Source: Clostridia bacterium
GTDB lineage: Bacteria; Bacillota; Clostridia; Christensenellales; Maliibacteriaceae
DNA: 15,734 nt
Assembly (NCBI GenBank): GCA_017935825.1
Contig: JAGBGW010000065.1
Coordinates: 1-15,734 of the forward strand
Direction: 5' to 3'
Shown here one piece after another: positions 6,462-13,262 of this stretch. Position numbers and translations under genes: made by a program. The number at the start of each line of letters is the position of its first letter. Within the stretch, counting starts at the first letter, position 1. The notes beneath the pieces are model-generated. The model worked only from the letters and a program-made list of their open reading frames with translations. It ran no database searches and was not told the origin of the DNA.

Positions 6462-7763
6462 TCATTTTTGTTTTCTTTTTCTGTATGCGGCGCAAAAAAT
6501 CATCCAAACGGGCACCAGCATCAGGTAAAACGCATGGGAAAAGGCGGCAATGGGCGCGCCCACGGTGGTCAGTGTCACCTCGCAGGCGATGGACCAGGGT
6601 ACAAGGGGCGCCATGACCACGGCGGAATCTTCGATGCAAAGCGCCAGTTCCTGTTTGTCGGAAAAAAGCTTGTCGCAAAGCTGGTAGGTCAGCATGATGG
6701 ACAGTGTCTGGTTGCAGGAGATCATGCCGCAGATGGCGGCGCAGACGAAGATGGCCACCTGTCGGGTGGTCTTATCTGCGATGCGGCTTGCCAAAGCACC
6801 CACGCCGTCCAGCAGCCCCGTCTTTTCAAAGATGCCCATGTAGCAGGAGGAAAGGGAGACGATGGCGATGACCTTGGCCATGGAGACGATGCCGCCGCCG
6901 TTCATAAGGCTTACGGCTTCATTGCCTGCATCGTAGCCCATGACCAGCATGCGGCAAATCTCCCCCACGCCCTGCTTTTGTACAAACAGGCAGATGACAA
7001 AAGAGGCGGCAATGCAGGCGATCAATGTCTTTCGCATCGGCACCCGAAAAAGTGCAAGCGCGATCAAAAGCACGGCAGGGATCAGGCAAAACAAATTCAA
7101 TACATAGTGCTGCCCCATGGCATCCAGTACGTCCACGCCGGCGGAGGAAATTTCTCCCGAATTGCCCATGAAAAGAAATAGCACACAGGCGATGCAAAAC
7201 GGCACAATGCAGCGGATAAGCATTTTTTTGATATTGTCAAAAATATCGCTTCCCGTAAGTTCGCTGACCAGCAGCGCGCTGCTTGAAACAGGTGAACAGC
7301 GGTCGCCGAAGTAGGCGCCCGACAAAATGGCGCCGCCCAGTGCAAGGGGATTTGCACCCAATACACTTCCGATGGTCATGGTGATGACACCCATGGTACC
7401 TGCGGTGCCAAACGCCGTACCCGTAAGGAACGAGATCAGGCAGTTAAGCACAAAGGCGATGAGGATAAATGCGGCAGGTTTGATGAAGGATGCGGTATTG
7501 CAGATAATGTAGGCGATGGTGCCCGATGCGCGCCAAAGGGCGGTGAGCATGCCGATGAGCGCCATGGCGATGACCACATTCTTTACCTTCTTCAAACCTT
7601 CGAAGCTTGCCCGAAGCATATCCCCTGCGGTGAATTTTTCATACAGACCGTGGAGAAAGAAGATGGCATAGCCAAACAGCAGCGCATATAACACGGAAAA
7701 CTTGCAGACCACGCACAGCACCAGCGCCGCCACAAACAATCCTAAAATCAACATGGAAGCCAT
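6462..7763 (-). CDS. NhaC-family Na+/H+ antiporter-like membrane transporter
   Basis: A 433-residue polytopic membrane protein with roughly ten or more hydrophobic segments. NhaC-family signatures: SFLTGTAFGTAGTMGV (111-126) and SGAYFGDRCSPVSSSALL (148-165), the GAYFGD-SP element typical of these antiporters. The family exchanges Na+ for H+, or couples Na+ to organic solutes. From memory, some NhaC-type proteins of Bacilli are linked to tyrosine T-boxes and proposed as tyrosine transporters, which is relevant because the upstream gene has a UAC T-box. I chose ATG 7763 (MASMLIL), preceded by AAGGAG at 7-nt spacing; the frame is open 29 codons further but that extension crosses a terminator hairpin. 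No good promoter is visible in the 87-nt gap, so it may depend on read-through from the symporter gene. Confidence 0.8.
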   Translation of the reverse strand: MASMLILGLFVAALVLCVVCKFSVLYALLFGYAIFFLHGLYEKFTAGDMLRASFEGLKKVKNVVIAMALIGMLTALWRASGTIAYIICNTASFIKPAAFILIAFVLNCLISFLTGTAFGTAGTMGVITMTIGSVLGANPLALGGAILSGAYFGDRCSPVSSSALLVSELTGSDIFDNIKKMLIRCIVPFCIACVLFLFMGNSGEISSAGVDVLDAMGQHYVLNLFCLIPAVLLIALALFRVPMRKTLIACIAASFVICLFVQKQGVGEICRMLVMGYDAGNEAVSLMNGGGIVSMAKVIAIVSLSSCYMGIFEKTGLLDGVGALASRIADKTTRQVAIFVCAAICGMISCNQTLSIMLTYQLCDKLFSDKQELALCIEDSAVVMAPLVPWSIACEVTLTTVGAPIAAFSHAFYLMLVPVWMIFCAAYRKRKQK

Positions 7764-7773
7764 AGGATATCTC

Positions 7774-7793
7774 CTTGATGCATTGATATCAAG
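7774..7793. repeat. Short inverted repeat before the NhaC-family gene
   Basis: CTTGAT and ATCAAG (7774-7779 / 7788-7793) flank an 8-nt centre, and a perfect palindrome TTGATATCAA occupies 7783-7792. It lies just upstream of the start codon and overlaps the ribosome binding site. It could be an operator or a translation-control hairpin; equally it may be chance in AT-rich sequence. Confidence 0.3.
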
Positions 7794-7807
7794 CTCTACT
7801 TTACAAC

Positions 7808-7841
7808 AAAAAAGGCGCGATGAAAACATCGCGCCTTTTTT
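7808..7841 (-). terminator. Strong intrinsic terminator after the SSS symporter gene
   Basis: GGCGCGATG (7814-7822) and CATCGCGCC (7827-7835) form a perfect 9-bp stem with an AAAA loop on the plus strand (TTTT on the minus). The minus-strand product ends in TTTTTTGTTGT, and flanking A/T runs extend the stem. It begins 15 nt after the symporter stop codon and has a run of T on both strands. Confidence 0.85.
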
Positions 7842-7850
7842 TATTTTCAA

Positions 7851-9413
7851 TTATTTGCCAAGGTCGCTGGTGATATCGGTGACGACCTGACTGTTGTAGC
7901 AGGAGAAAATCTCGTCGGTACGGCTCTGCTCCATCTTTTTCGTCAAAACACTTACAACGGGTACGAGGACAAGACCGCCTACCATCGCCACACAGCCCGA
8001 GCGGATGGAGGATGCAAAAAGGTAGCCCATCACGGGGTTTGCAAAGGTGACACCTGCCATGGAGACGTACAGCTGGAAGATCATCACGCCGCAGCCGAAG
8101 GCAAAGCTTGCCCAGACGGATGCGCGGGTGGTGCCTTTCCAGTACAGACCGTAGAGGAAAGGTGCAAGGAACGCACCTGCCAGTGCGCCCCAGGATACAC
8201 CCATCATCTGCGCGATGAAGGTGAAGCCGAAGGCATCCTTGACGATGGCGATGACGGCAGAGACCACGATGAAGAACACGATGAAAAGGCGCATGATCAA
8301 AAGCTGCTTTTTCTGCGTGGTCTCCTTCTTTCTTGCAGGCACGATGACGTCAAGGGTCAAGGTGGAAGAAGAAGTCAGCACCAAAGACGACAGCGTGGAC
8401 ATGCTTGCAGAAAGCACCAGCACGATGACGATGCCGATGATGGCAGGAGAAAGAGACGAAAGCATAGTGGGCACGATGGTGTCAAATGCAACTTTGCCGT
8501 CTGCACCGACCACGCGGTCAGCATACAGTCTGCCAAAGCCGCCCAGGAAGTAGCAGCCGCCTGCCACGATCAGGGCAAAGAAAGTGGAGATGATGGTACC
8601 CTTACGGATGGCATCCTCGCTCTTGATGGAGTAGAATTTGCCAACCATCTGGGGAAGTCCCCAGGTGCCAAGAGAGGTCAGAATGACGACGAACACAAGT
8701 GCCAGCGGATCGGGTCCGAGGAAGGACACATAGCCGCCCTGAAGGCCCGTGCCTGCATCGATTTTGGAAAGATCCACCATTGCCTGCATAAAGCCGCCGT
8801 TGTCGTTCAGTACGGCCGCGATGACTGCCACGATGCCAAAGAGCATGATAATACCCTGAATGAAGTCGTTGATGGCCGTTGCCATGTAGCCGCCGAAGAT
8901 GACGTAGACGGCTGTGAGCACAGCCATGATGATGATGACCACCCAGTAGGGGATTTCAAATGCGATATTGAACAGGCTGGAAAGGCCATTGTACAGCGAT
9001 GCGGTATAGGGGATCAGGAAAATGAACACGATCACCGATGCGGCGATCTTCAGTGCATCGCAGTCAAAGCGCTTGCCAAAGAAGTCGGGCATGGTGCGGC
9101 TTTGGATGTGCCGGGTCATGACACGGGTACGTCTTCCAAGAACATTCCATGCAAGAAGCGAACCGATGAAGGTGTTGCCAAGACCGATCCAGGTGGAAGC
9201 AAGACCGAAGTTCCATCCAAACTGTCCTGCGTAGCCGACGAAGATAACTGCCGAGAAGTAAGAAGTACCAAATGCAAATGCGGTCAGCCATGCACCCGCT
9301 TTTCTTCCGCCCAAAACAAAGCCGTCAACGTCCGTTGCATGACGCTTGCAGTAAAGACCGACGCCGATCATCACGGCGAAGAATACCAGCAGCATCGCAA
9401 TTGTAAGTCCCAT
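7851..9413 (-). CDS. Sodium:solute symporter (SSS family), probable tyrosine/aromatic amino-acid importer
   Basis: A 520-residue Na+-coupled symporter of the SSS family (PutP/PanF-like LeuT fold) with about thirteen hydrophobic segments. The N-terminal GGRKAGAWLTAFAFGTSYFSA (35-55) is the typical TM1-TM2 region. GGYMATAINDFIQGIIM (174-190) matches SSS signature 1, and SASMSTLSSLVLTSSS (335-350) is the TM8 sodium-binding stretch rich in Ser/Thr. GLPQMVGKFYSIKS (252-265) is also family-typical. It uses the sodium gradient to import an organic solute. The gene follows a T-box leader with a UAC specifier, which implies induction by uncharged tRNA-Tyr and therefore tyrosine, or an aromatic precursor, as cargo; this is inference from regulation, not from the protein. 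ATG 9413 has GGAAGGATGG about 10-12 nt upstream. It is followed by a strong terminator, so it is mainly monocistronic. Confidence 0.85.
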   Translation of the reverse strand: MGLTIAMLLVFFAVMIGVGLYCKRHATDVDGFVLGGRKAGAWLTAFAFGTSYFSAVIFVGYAGQFGWNFGLASTWIGLGNTFIGSLLAWNVLGRRTRVMTRHIQSRTMPDFFGKRFDCDALKIAASVIVFIFLIPYTASLYNGLSSLFNIAFEIPYWVVIIIMAVLTAVYVIFGGYMATAINDFIQGIIMLFGIVAVIAAVLNDNGGFMQAMVDLSKIDAGTGLQGGYVSFLGPDPLALVFVVILTSLGTWGLPQMVGKFYSIKSEDAIRKGTIISTFFALIVAGGCYFLGGFGRLYADRVVGADGKVAFDTIVPTMLSSLSPAIIGIVIVLVLSASMSTLSSLVLTSSSTLTLDVIVPARKKETTQKKQLLIMRLFIVFFIVVSAVIAIVKDAFGFTFIAQMMGVSWGALAGAFLAPFLYGLYWKGTTRASVWASFAFGCGVMIFQLYVSMAGVTFANPVMGYLFASSIRSGCVAMVGGLVLVPVVSVLTKKMEQSRTDEIFSCYNSQVVTDITSDLGK

Positions 9414-9481
9414 ACGTTTTTACCATCCTTCCATGATACAAAAAGTTTTCTTTGATCGTTCCAATCGCTTTTTCTGCAAAT

Positions 9482-9518
9482 AAAAAACCGTCCTTCGCAA
9501 AGCAACTGCAAAGGACGG
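9482..9518 (-). terminator. Regulated intrinsic terminator of the T-box leader
   Basis: CCGTCCTT (minus strand 9518-9511) pairs with AAGGACGG (9495-9488), followed by TTTTTT (9487-9482). The stem starts 9 nt after the T-box sequence, as expected for the mutually exclusive antiterminator/terminator pair. It lies about 70 nt before the symporter start codon. Confidence 0.9.
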
Positions 9519-9760
9519 ATGATCGATCCGCGGTACCACCTTTTTTCGCCATAATTTCACAATTATGACCTCAGCGCGTGTCCATCAACACGCCGTTCCT
9601 GTAACGTGGAACATTCCGCCGCAGCCTACGCAGGGTCGCCCCCTTCGCCTGCAGAGCTGGTGAAGCTGTATTCGCATCCCGTCGTCTTTTTGTGTCTCGC
9701 ACCAACCGACACTTCTCTTGAAAAAACTTCGGGCGCTACTTGATCTTCGTCATCGCCGAT
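9482..9760 (-). ncRNA. T-box riboswitch leader, specifier UAC (Tyr)
   Basis: A complete T-box leader fills the gap between the symporter gene and its promoter. The T-box proper, AAAAAAGGTGGTACCGCGG (9546-9528), contains UGGU, which pairs with an acceptor end ACCA (discriminator A, as in bacterial tRNA-Tyr). In Stem I the specifier loop is bounded by GAAG (9748-9745) and CTTC (9665-9662). Its 5' side carries AGUA (9740-9737) and its 3' side GAA then UAC (9670-9668) followed by A, the standard S-turn plus codon layout. The distal AGAGA and GGTTGGTG elements follow near 9717-9695. Two small hairpins (about 9564-9598) sit before the T-box in the Stem III region. Uncharged tRNA-Tyr would favour the antiterminator; charged tRNA leaves the terminator at 9488-9518. 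An alternative one-base-shifted reading (ACA, Thr) is less consistent with the loop geometry. Confidence 0.9.
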
Positions 9761-9766
9761 AGCGAC

Positions 9767-9795
9767 ACTTTAGCACTTTTAGGCGTTAAAGTCAA
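9767..9795 (-). promoter_or_regulatory. Promoter of the T-box leader / symporter
   Basis: TTGACT (9795-9790) and TAAAGT (9772-9767) on the minus strand are separated by 17 nt, with transcription predicted to start near 9760, right at the 5' edge of Stem I. Confidence 0.7.
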
Positions 9796-9839
9796 GAAGT
9801 TTTTGTGAATCAATAAAGTTCCCTTTTCTGCCGCATGTT

Positions 9840-9868
9840 TTGACCGCAATACATTCTTTTGTTATACT
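9840..9868 (+). promoter_or_regulatory. Promoter of the DUF362-GNAT-VOC operon
   Basis: TTGACC (9840-9845) and TATACT (9863-9868) are separated by exactly 17 nt, with a predicted start near 9875 and a 35-nt leader to the ATG at 9910. The region is back-to-back with the symporter promoter (9767-9795), with 44 nt between the two -35 boxes. I see no clear operator between them. Confidence 0.75.
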
Positions 9869-9909
9869 GAAAAGCAGCAGATTTATTTTGAGAATGAAGA
9901 GGGATCACC

Positions 9910-11061
9910 ATGACTGACGTAACCGTTGTATCCTGCCCCGCTTATGAACAAGTGCATCTTGCCCGCGCACTGCGCGAGGCGCTTTCCCCCTTCGGCTTTC
10001 CCGAAGCTATCAAAGAGAATATGCATGTGGTCATCAAGGCAAACCTTGTGGCGCCCATGCGTCCAGACAGCGCGGCAACCATTCACCCCGAACTTCTGCG
10101 CGTGTTGTGCGATATGATCACCGAGCGCGGTGCACACGTCACCATCGGCGACTCCGCAGGCGGACTTTTCAATGCTGCCTACATGCACGGCGTATATCGT
10201 GCATGCGGTCTGACCGCACTTGAAAGTGACACTGTGAAACTGAACAACAACTTTGCCGTGCGTGAGGTGTCCTTCCCCGAGGCACATACGGCAAAAAATT
10301 TCTCTTTCACCGCCTATCTTGACGATGCGGATTACACCATCAACGTCTGCAAGCTGAAGACCCACGGCATGATGACCTACTCTGCATCGGTGAAAAATCT
10401 GTTTGGTGTCATCCCCGGCACCATGAAGCCGGAATACCACTTCCGCTACCCCAAGGCGGAGGATTTTGCCAACATGCTGATCGACTTAAACGAATACGTC
10501 AAAGCTGACCTTTGCATCTGCGACGCCGTCCTTGCCATGGAGGGCAACGGACCTACGGCAGGCAAGCCCCGTATGGTGGGCGCGATTATTGCGAGCGATT
10601 CCCCCTACAAGCTGGATCTGGTGGGTGCCCATGTGGTGAGCCTGACCGAGGAGGAAGTTGCAACCATCGTGGAAGCAAAAAAGCGCGGTCTTTCCCCCGA
10701 AAGCTACGATGCACTGACCATCTCGGGCGACATGGCAGATTTGCAGGTGGAGGATTTTGAGCATGCCGACGGCCACAGAGGTCTGCAGTTTGAGACAAAC
10801 TCCATCTTCGGCAAGCTGATGTCCAAGGCAATGGGCACGGTGCTGACGGCAAAGCCGAAGCTCTGCCCTGATGAATGCATCGGCTGCAAAAAGTGTGCGC
10901 AGATCTGCCCTGCAAAGGCAATCACCATGAAAAACGGCAAGCCCGTCATCGACCGCAAGGCATGCATCCGCTGCTTCTGCTGTCAGGAATTCTGCCCCAA
11001 GGGTGCCATGCGCGTGGGCAGAAACCCCATTGCCAAAATTCTGACCAGAACGAGCAAATGA
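9910..11061 (+). CDS. DUF362 protein with C-terminal 2[4Fe-4S] ferredoxin domain
   Basis: A 383-residue cytoplasmic protein. Residues 1-300 are a DUF362 domain: VVIKANLV (40-47), the turn GDSAGG (80-85), VCKLKTHGMMTYSASVKNLFGVIPG (146-170) and DLCICDAVLAMEGNGPTAGKP (200-220) are the hallmark blocks. Residues 319-363 carry two complete [4Fe-4S] motifs, C323-x2-C326-x2-C329-x3-C333-P and C352-x2-C355-x2-C358-x3-C362-P, plus extra cysteines C319 and C357. The ferredoxin half would carry electrons; the role of DUF362 is not established. ATG 9910 follows GAGGG at 7-nt spacing, behind a strong promoter. The stop overlaps the start of the GNAT gene as ATGA, indicating coupled translation. Such proteins are common in anaerobic Clostridia. 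The domain call is firm; the redox partner is unknown. Confidence 0.85.
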   Translation: MTDVTVVSCPAYEQVHLARALREALSPFGFPEAIKENMHVVIKANLVAPMRPDSAATIHPELLRVLCDMITERGAHVTIGDSAGGLFNAAYMHGVYRACGLTALESDTVKLNNNFAVREVSFPEAHTAKNFSFTAYLDDADYTINVCKLKTHGMMTYSASVKNLFGVIPGTMKPEYHFRYPKAEDFANMLIDLNEYVKADLCICDAVLAMEGNGPTAGKPRMVGAIIASDSPYKLDLVGAHVVSLTEEEVATIVEAKKRGLSPESYDALTISGDMADLQVEDFEHADGHRGLQFETNSIFGKLMSKAMGTVLTAKPKLCPDECIGCKKCAQICPAKAITMKNGKPVIDRKACIRCFCCQEFCPKGAMRVGRNPIAKILTRTSK

Positions 11062-11130
11062 AAATCGTACAAATCACAGAAAACAAGCGGCAGTATCTGC
11101 CGCTTCTGCTTCTTGCTGACGAGCAGGAGG

Positions 11131-11411
11131 CAACCTCGCATGACTCAAACGAATCCGCATTTGGACGGTTCTGTCCGGATCTTTTGGTCTTATCGAAGTC
11201 ACCCTAACACCCGGTTAAGGCGACTTCTCTGCAACCAAAATCTCTCGAACATCCCTCGTCCAAATGTGCTACGCAGTTTTTTCGGAGCAGATTTGCGTTT
11301 AGACGAGACATTGTCCGCAGTCAATCCCGAACGGATTGACAAGGGCAAGAACGAAGTATAAGCGCAAATCCGCCCGAAGAAAACCGAATGAGTTCGAGTC
11401 ATGCGAGGTTG
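11131..11411. mobile_element. 281-bp MITE-like element with 16-bp terminal inverted repeats
   Basis: CAACCTCGCATGACTC (11131-11146) is repeated perfectly in inverse orientation at 11396-11411; after one mismatch the match extends three more bases. Inside are two long hairpins. The left arm pairs 11158-11167 with 11257-11266, 11182-11188 with 11234-11240 and 11195-11200 with 11222-11227. The right arm pairs about 11277-11297 with 11363-11383, with an inner stem GTCAATCC / GGATTGAC (11320-11327 / 11333-11340). No open reading frame of credible coding quality is inside, and removal restores the GNAT frame. This fits a non-autonomous miniature transposable element. I see no target-site duplication with these boundaries, which is unusual; a direct GAGG at 11127-11130 and 11405-11408 may be chance or may mean the true ends differ slightly. 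Confidence 0.75.
11336..11362 (+). promoter_or_regulatory. Possible outward promoter near the right end of the inserted element
   Basis: TTGACA (11336-11341) and TATAAG (11357-11362) face the GNAT remnant and the VOC gene. The boxes are near consensus but the 15-nt spacer is shorter than the usual 16-18, so activity is doubtful. If active it would supply transcription to the VOC gene downstream of the break. Confidence 0.3.
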
Positions 11412-11799
11412 TGATCGACCGCTATCTTGACCGCGGCACGATGTATGCCATCTTTGACGACGACCTGCGCGCCGTGTGCGTGGTGACGGACGAAGGCGAA
11501 GGGGTATTGGAACTGAAAAACCTTGCAGTTTCCCCTGCCCATCAGAAAAAAGGCTATGGCCGTGCCATGCTGGAATTTCTTCAAAAGGAATATCGGGGCA
11601 AATTCCACACCCTGCAGCTTGGCACGGGGGATTCCCCTTTGACCGTTCCCTTTTACGAGAAATGCGGCTTTATCCGAAGCCATGTGGTGAAGAACTTTTT
11701 CACCGACAACTACGACCATCCCATCATCGAATGCGGCATTTTGCTGCAGGATATGGTGTATTTCAAAAAAGAACTGTAACGTATTGGAGGAAACATTTC

Positions 11800-12201
11800 A
11801 TGCGCCTTGACGGTTTTGGTTTGCTTGTGGACGATATGCCCACGATGATCCGCTTCTACAGGGATGTGCTCGGCTTTGAGATCTTGGAAAGTGAAGATAC
11901 AAAAAATGTCTATCTGGTCAAAGACGGGACACTTTTCCTGCTTTACGGACGGAAGGATTTTGAGAAGATGACGAGCCGAACATACGAATACGTAAAAGGC
12001 CTCAACGGACATTTTGAGATTGCCATGTACGTGGACACCTTCGAAGAAGTGGATGCGCAATATGAGCGGATCCTTGCAAACGGAGGTCAATCCGTCCTTG
12101 AACCCACCACGGAGCCTTGGGGACAGCGCACCTGCTACATCGCAGACCCCGAGGGCAACCTTGTGGAGATCGGTTCCTTCAATCGTCCCTTTGCACGGTA
12201 A
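11800..12201 (+). CDS. VOC-superfamily (glyoxalase/bleomycin-resistance fold) protein
   Basis: A 133-residue protein with the paired beta-alpha-beta-beta-beta modules of the vicinal oxygen chelate fold. The first module begins LDGFGLLVDDMPTMIRFYRDVLGFEIL (3-29), with the characteristic FYxDVLGF helix. The second begins GHFEIAMYVDTFEEVDAQY (70-88) and ends YIADPEGNLVEIGSF (113-127). H71 and E123 occupy usual metal-ligand positions; the first-module ligand position around residue 5 is Phe, so it may not be a classical metalloenzyme. Members include glyoxalase I, dioxygenases, epimerases and antibiotic-binding proteins; substrate unknown. Start ATG 11800 has GGAGG 9 nt upstream, which is decisive, as the frame is open further upstream through the GNAT gene. 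It is the last gene of the DUF362 operon, 20 nt after the GNAT stop. Confidence 0.85.
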   Translation: MRLDGFGLLVDDMPTMIRFYRDVLGFEILESEDTKNVYLVKDGTLFLLYGRKDFEKMTSRTYEYVKGLNGHFEIAMYVDTFEEVDAQYERILANGGQSVLEPTTEPWGQRTCYIADPEGNLVEIGSFNRPFAR

Positions 12202-12216
12202 TTCAAACAAAAAATT

Positions 12217-12260
12217 GAGATCCTTCGACTCGCTTTGCTCAGGTGCAGTCAAAGGATCTC
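12217..12260. terminator. Bidirectional terminator between the VOC and MDR genes
   Basis: GAGATCCTT (12217-12225) pairs with AAGGATCTC (12252-12260), supported by GACT/AGTC inside. It is followed by TTTTTCTTTT on the plus strand and TTTTTT shortly after the stem on the minus strand, so it serves both convergent operons. Its loop side (TCGACTCGCTTTGCTCAGG) resembles a dispersed intergenic repeat seen in many gut Firmicutes. Confidence 0.8.
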
Positions 12261-12268
12261 TTTTTCTT

Positions 12269-13252
12269 TTATTCTACCGTCAAAACCACTTTACCCACGT
12301 TTTCGCCGCGGTAGAGGATATCCTGCGCGGCTTCTGCTTCCTGGATGGGCAGGACTTTATAGATGGTGGGCTTGACTTCACCCGTTTCCACCTTGGGCCA
12401 GACTTTTTCTACCAAAGAAGAGAGGATAAAGGCTTTCATTTCGGGCGTTCTTGAACGCAAAGTGGAGCCGATGATGCGCACATTGCGCACGTAGATGTTC
12501 TTTAAATCCACCTGGGTCATCTGCCCTGCCAGCGCTGCGATCATGATCCATCGAGCACCGTGATTTAAGAAATGAATGCATTTGCCCATCACCTCGCCGC
12601 CAAGGCAATCGATGGCAACATCCACACCGTGACCGTCGGCAAGTTCTGCTTTCAATACTTCCACGATGTCTTCTTTCGTAGTATTGACCACCACATCCGC
12701 GCCAAGGTGTGCGATGCGTGCTTTCAATTCATCGGAAAGCACCGTGGTGATGACCCGAAGACCAAACGCCTTTGCCATGGGGATGACCACACTTGCAAGG
12801 CCGCTGGCACCTGCGTTCATCAAAAGGGTGTCGCCCTTCTTTGCGCCGCCTTCGATGAAAAGGTTCAGATATGCCGTGGCAAACGCTTCAGGCATTGCCG
12901 CCGCTTCGATCATGGTGCAATTTTTCGGCACAGGCATGAGCATGTCATAGCGCACCGTGACGTACTGGGCATAGCCACCGCCGCCAAGAAGGGCACAGAC
13001 GCGGTCGCCCACCTGCCAATTGGAATTCGTCGCCGCTTCTTCACCAATACCCACGATGGGACCTGCTATTTCCAAACCCATCCACTCGGGTGCACCGGGC
13101 GGCGGCGGATAATCGCCTTCTCTTTGCATCAAATCCGCGCGGTTGAGCGCTGCAGCTTCGATCTTCACAAGGCACTCATCCGCCTGCATCACGGGATCGG
13201 GTACATCGTCCCAGCGAAGGGAACGATCGTCATTGACCAGAATCGCTTTCAT
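12269..13252 (-). CDS. MDR-superfamily NAD(P)H:quinone oxidoreductase-like protein (PIG3/Qor type)
   Basis: A 327-residue zinc-free medium-chain dehydrogenase/reductase. The N-terminal GroES-like domain has LNRADLMQREGDYPPPPGAPEWMGLEIAG (36-64), closely matching PIG3-type quinone oxidoreductases. The Rossmann domain starts near 140 with NAGASGLASVVIPMAKAFGLRVI (146-168); the last glycine of the usual GASGVG loop is alanine (A153). GADVVVN (184-190) and VDVAIDCLGG (210-219) are also typical. No catalytic- or structural-zinc cysteine cluster is present. The family reduces quinones or other alpha,beta-unsaturated carbonyls with NADPH. ATG 13252 has GAGGTG upstream, 10 nt after the stop of the dehydroquinase-like gene, so it is the last gene of a three-gene operon ending at the 12217-12260 terminator. 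Substrate unknown. Confidence 0.85.
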   Translation of the reverse strand: MKAILVNDDRSLRWDDVPDPVMQADECLVKIEAAALNRADLMQREGDYPPPPGAPEWMGLEIAGPIVGIGEEAATNSNWQVGDRVCALLGGGGYAQYVTVRYDMLMPVPKNCTMIEAAAMPEAFATAYLNLFIEGGAKKGDTLLMNAGASGLASVVIPMAKAFGLRVITTVLSDELKARIAHLGADVVVNTTKEDIVEVLKAELADGHGVDVAIDCLGGEVMGKCIHFLNHGARWIMIAALAGQMTQVDLKNIYVRNVRIIGSTLRSRTPEMKAFILSSLVEKVWPKVETGEVKPTIYKVLPIQEAEAAQDILYRGENVGKVVLTVE

Positions 13253-13262
13253 CCGTCACACC

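Larger units (their letters stand above)
11058..11779 (+). pseudogene. GNAT-family N-acetyltransferase, disrupted by an inserted element
   Basis: The original start is ATG 11058, overlapping the DUF362 stop as ATGA. The first 24 codons encode MKIVQITENKRQYLPLLLLA then DEQE, a typical N-terminus for a GNAT subfamily. The frame then enters a 281-bp element (11131-11411) and stops at 11205-11207 after 49 codons. The rest resumes at 11412 as VIDRYLDRGTMYAIFDDDLR and includes LKNLAVSPAHQKKGYGRAML, whose Q-x-x-G-x-G loop binds acetyl-CoA. Joining base 11130 to 11412 gives the codon GTG and one uninterrupted frame of 146 residues reading DEQE-VIDRYLDRG across the junction, strong evidence that the insertion broke an intact gene. 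A GNAT enzyme transfers acetyl from acetyl-CoA to an amine; the target is unknown. A residual product from an internal start would lack the first helix and is probably inactive. Confidence 0.85.

Noticed and set aside
7764..7850. N-terminal 29-codon extension of the NhaC protein
   Set aside because: It would run through the symporter terminator hairpin and lacks a ribosome site; AAGGAG is placed correctly for the ATG at 7763.
9414..9909. Possible small gene or tRNA in the long gap
   Set aside because: The gap is fully explained by the T-box leader, its terminator and two divergent promoters; no tRNA cloverleaf or coding frame with a ribosome site is seen.
9883..10440. 185-codon open frame on the minus strand
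   Set aside because: Antisense to the DUF362 gene and crossing its promoter; composition is that of a shadow frame.
11127..11411. Target-site duplication around the MITE-like element
   Set aside because: GAGG occurs at 11127-11130 and again at 11405-11408, but the second copy is inside the inverted repeat, so it is not a convincing duplication.
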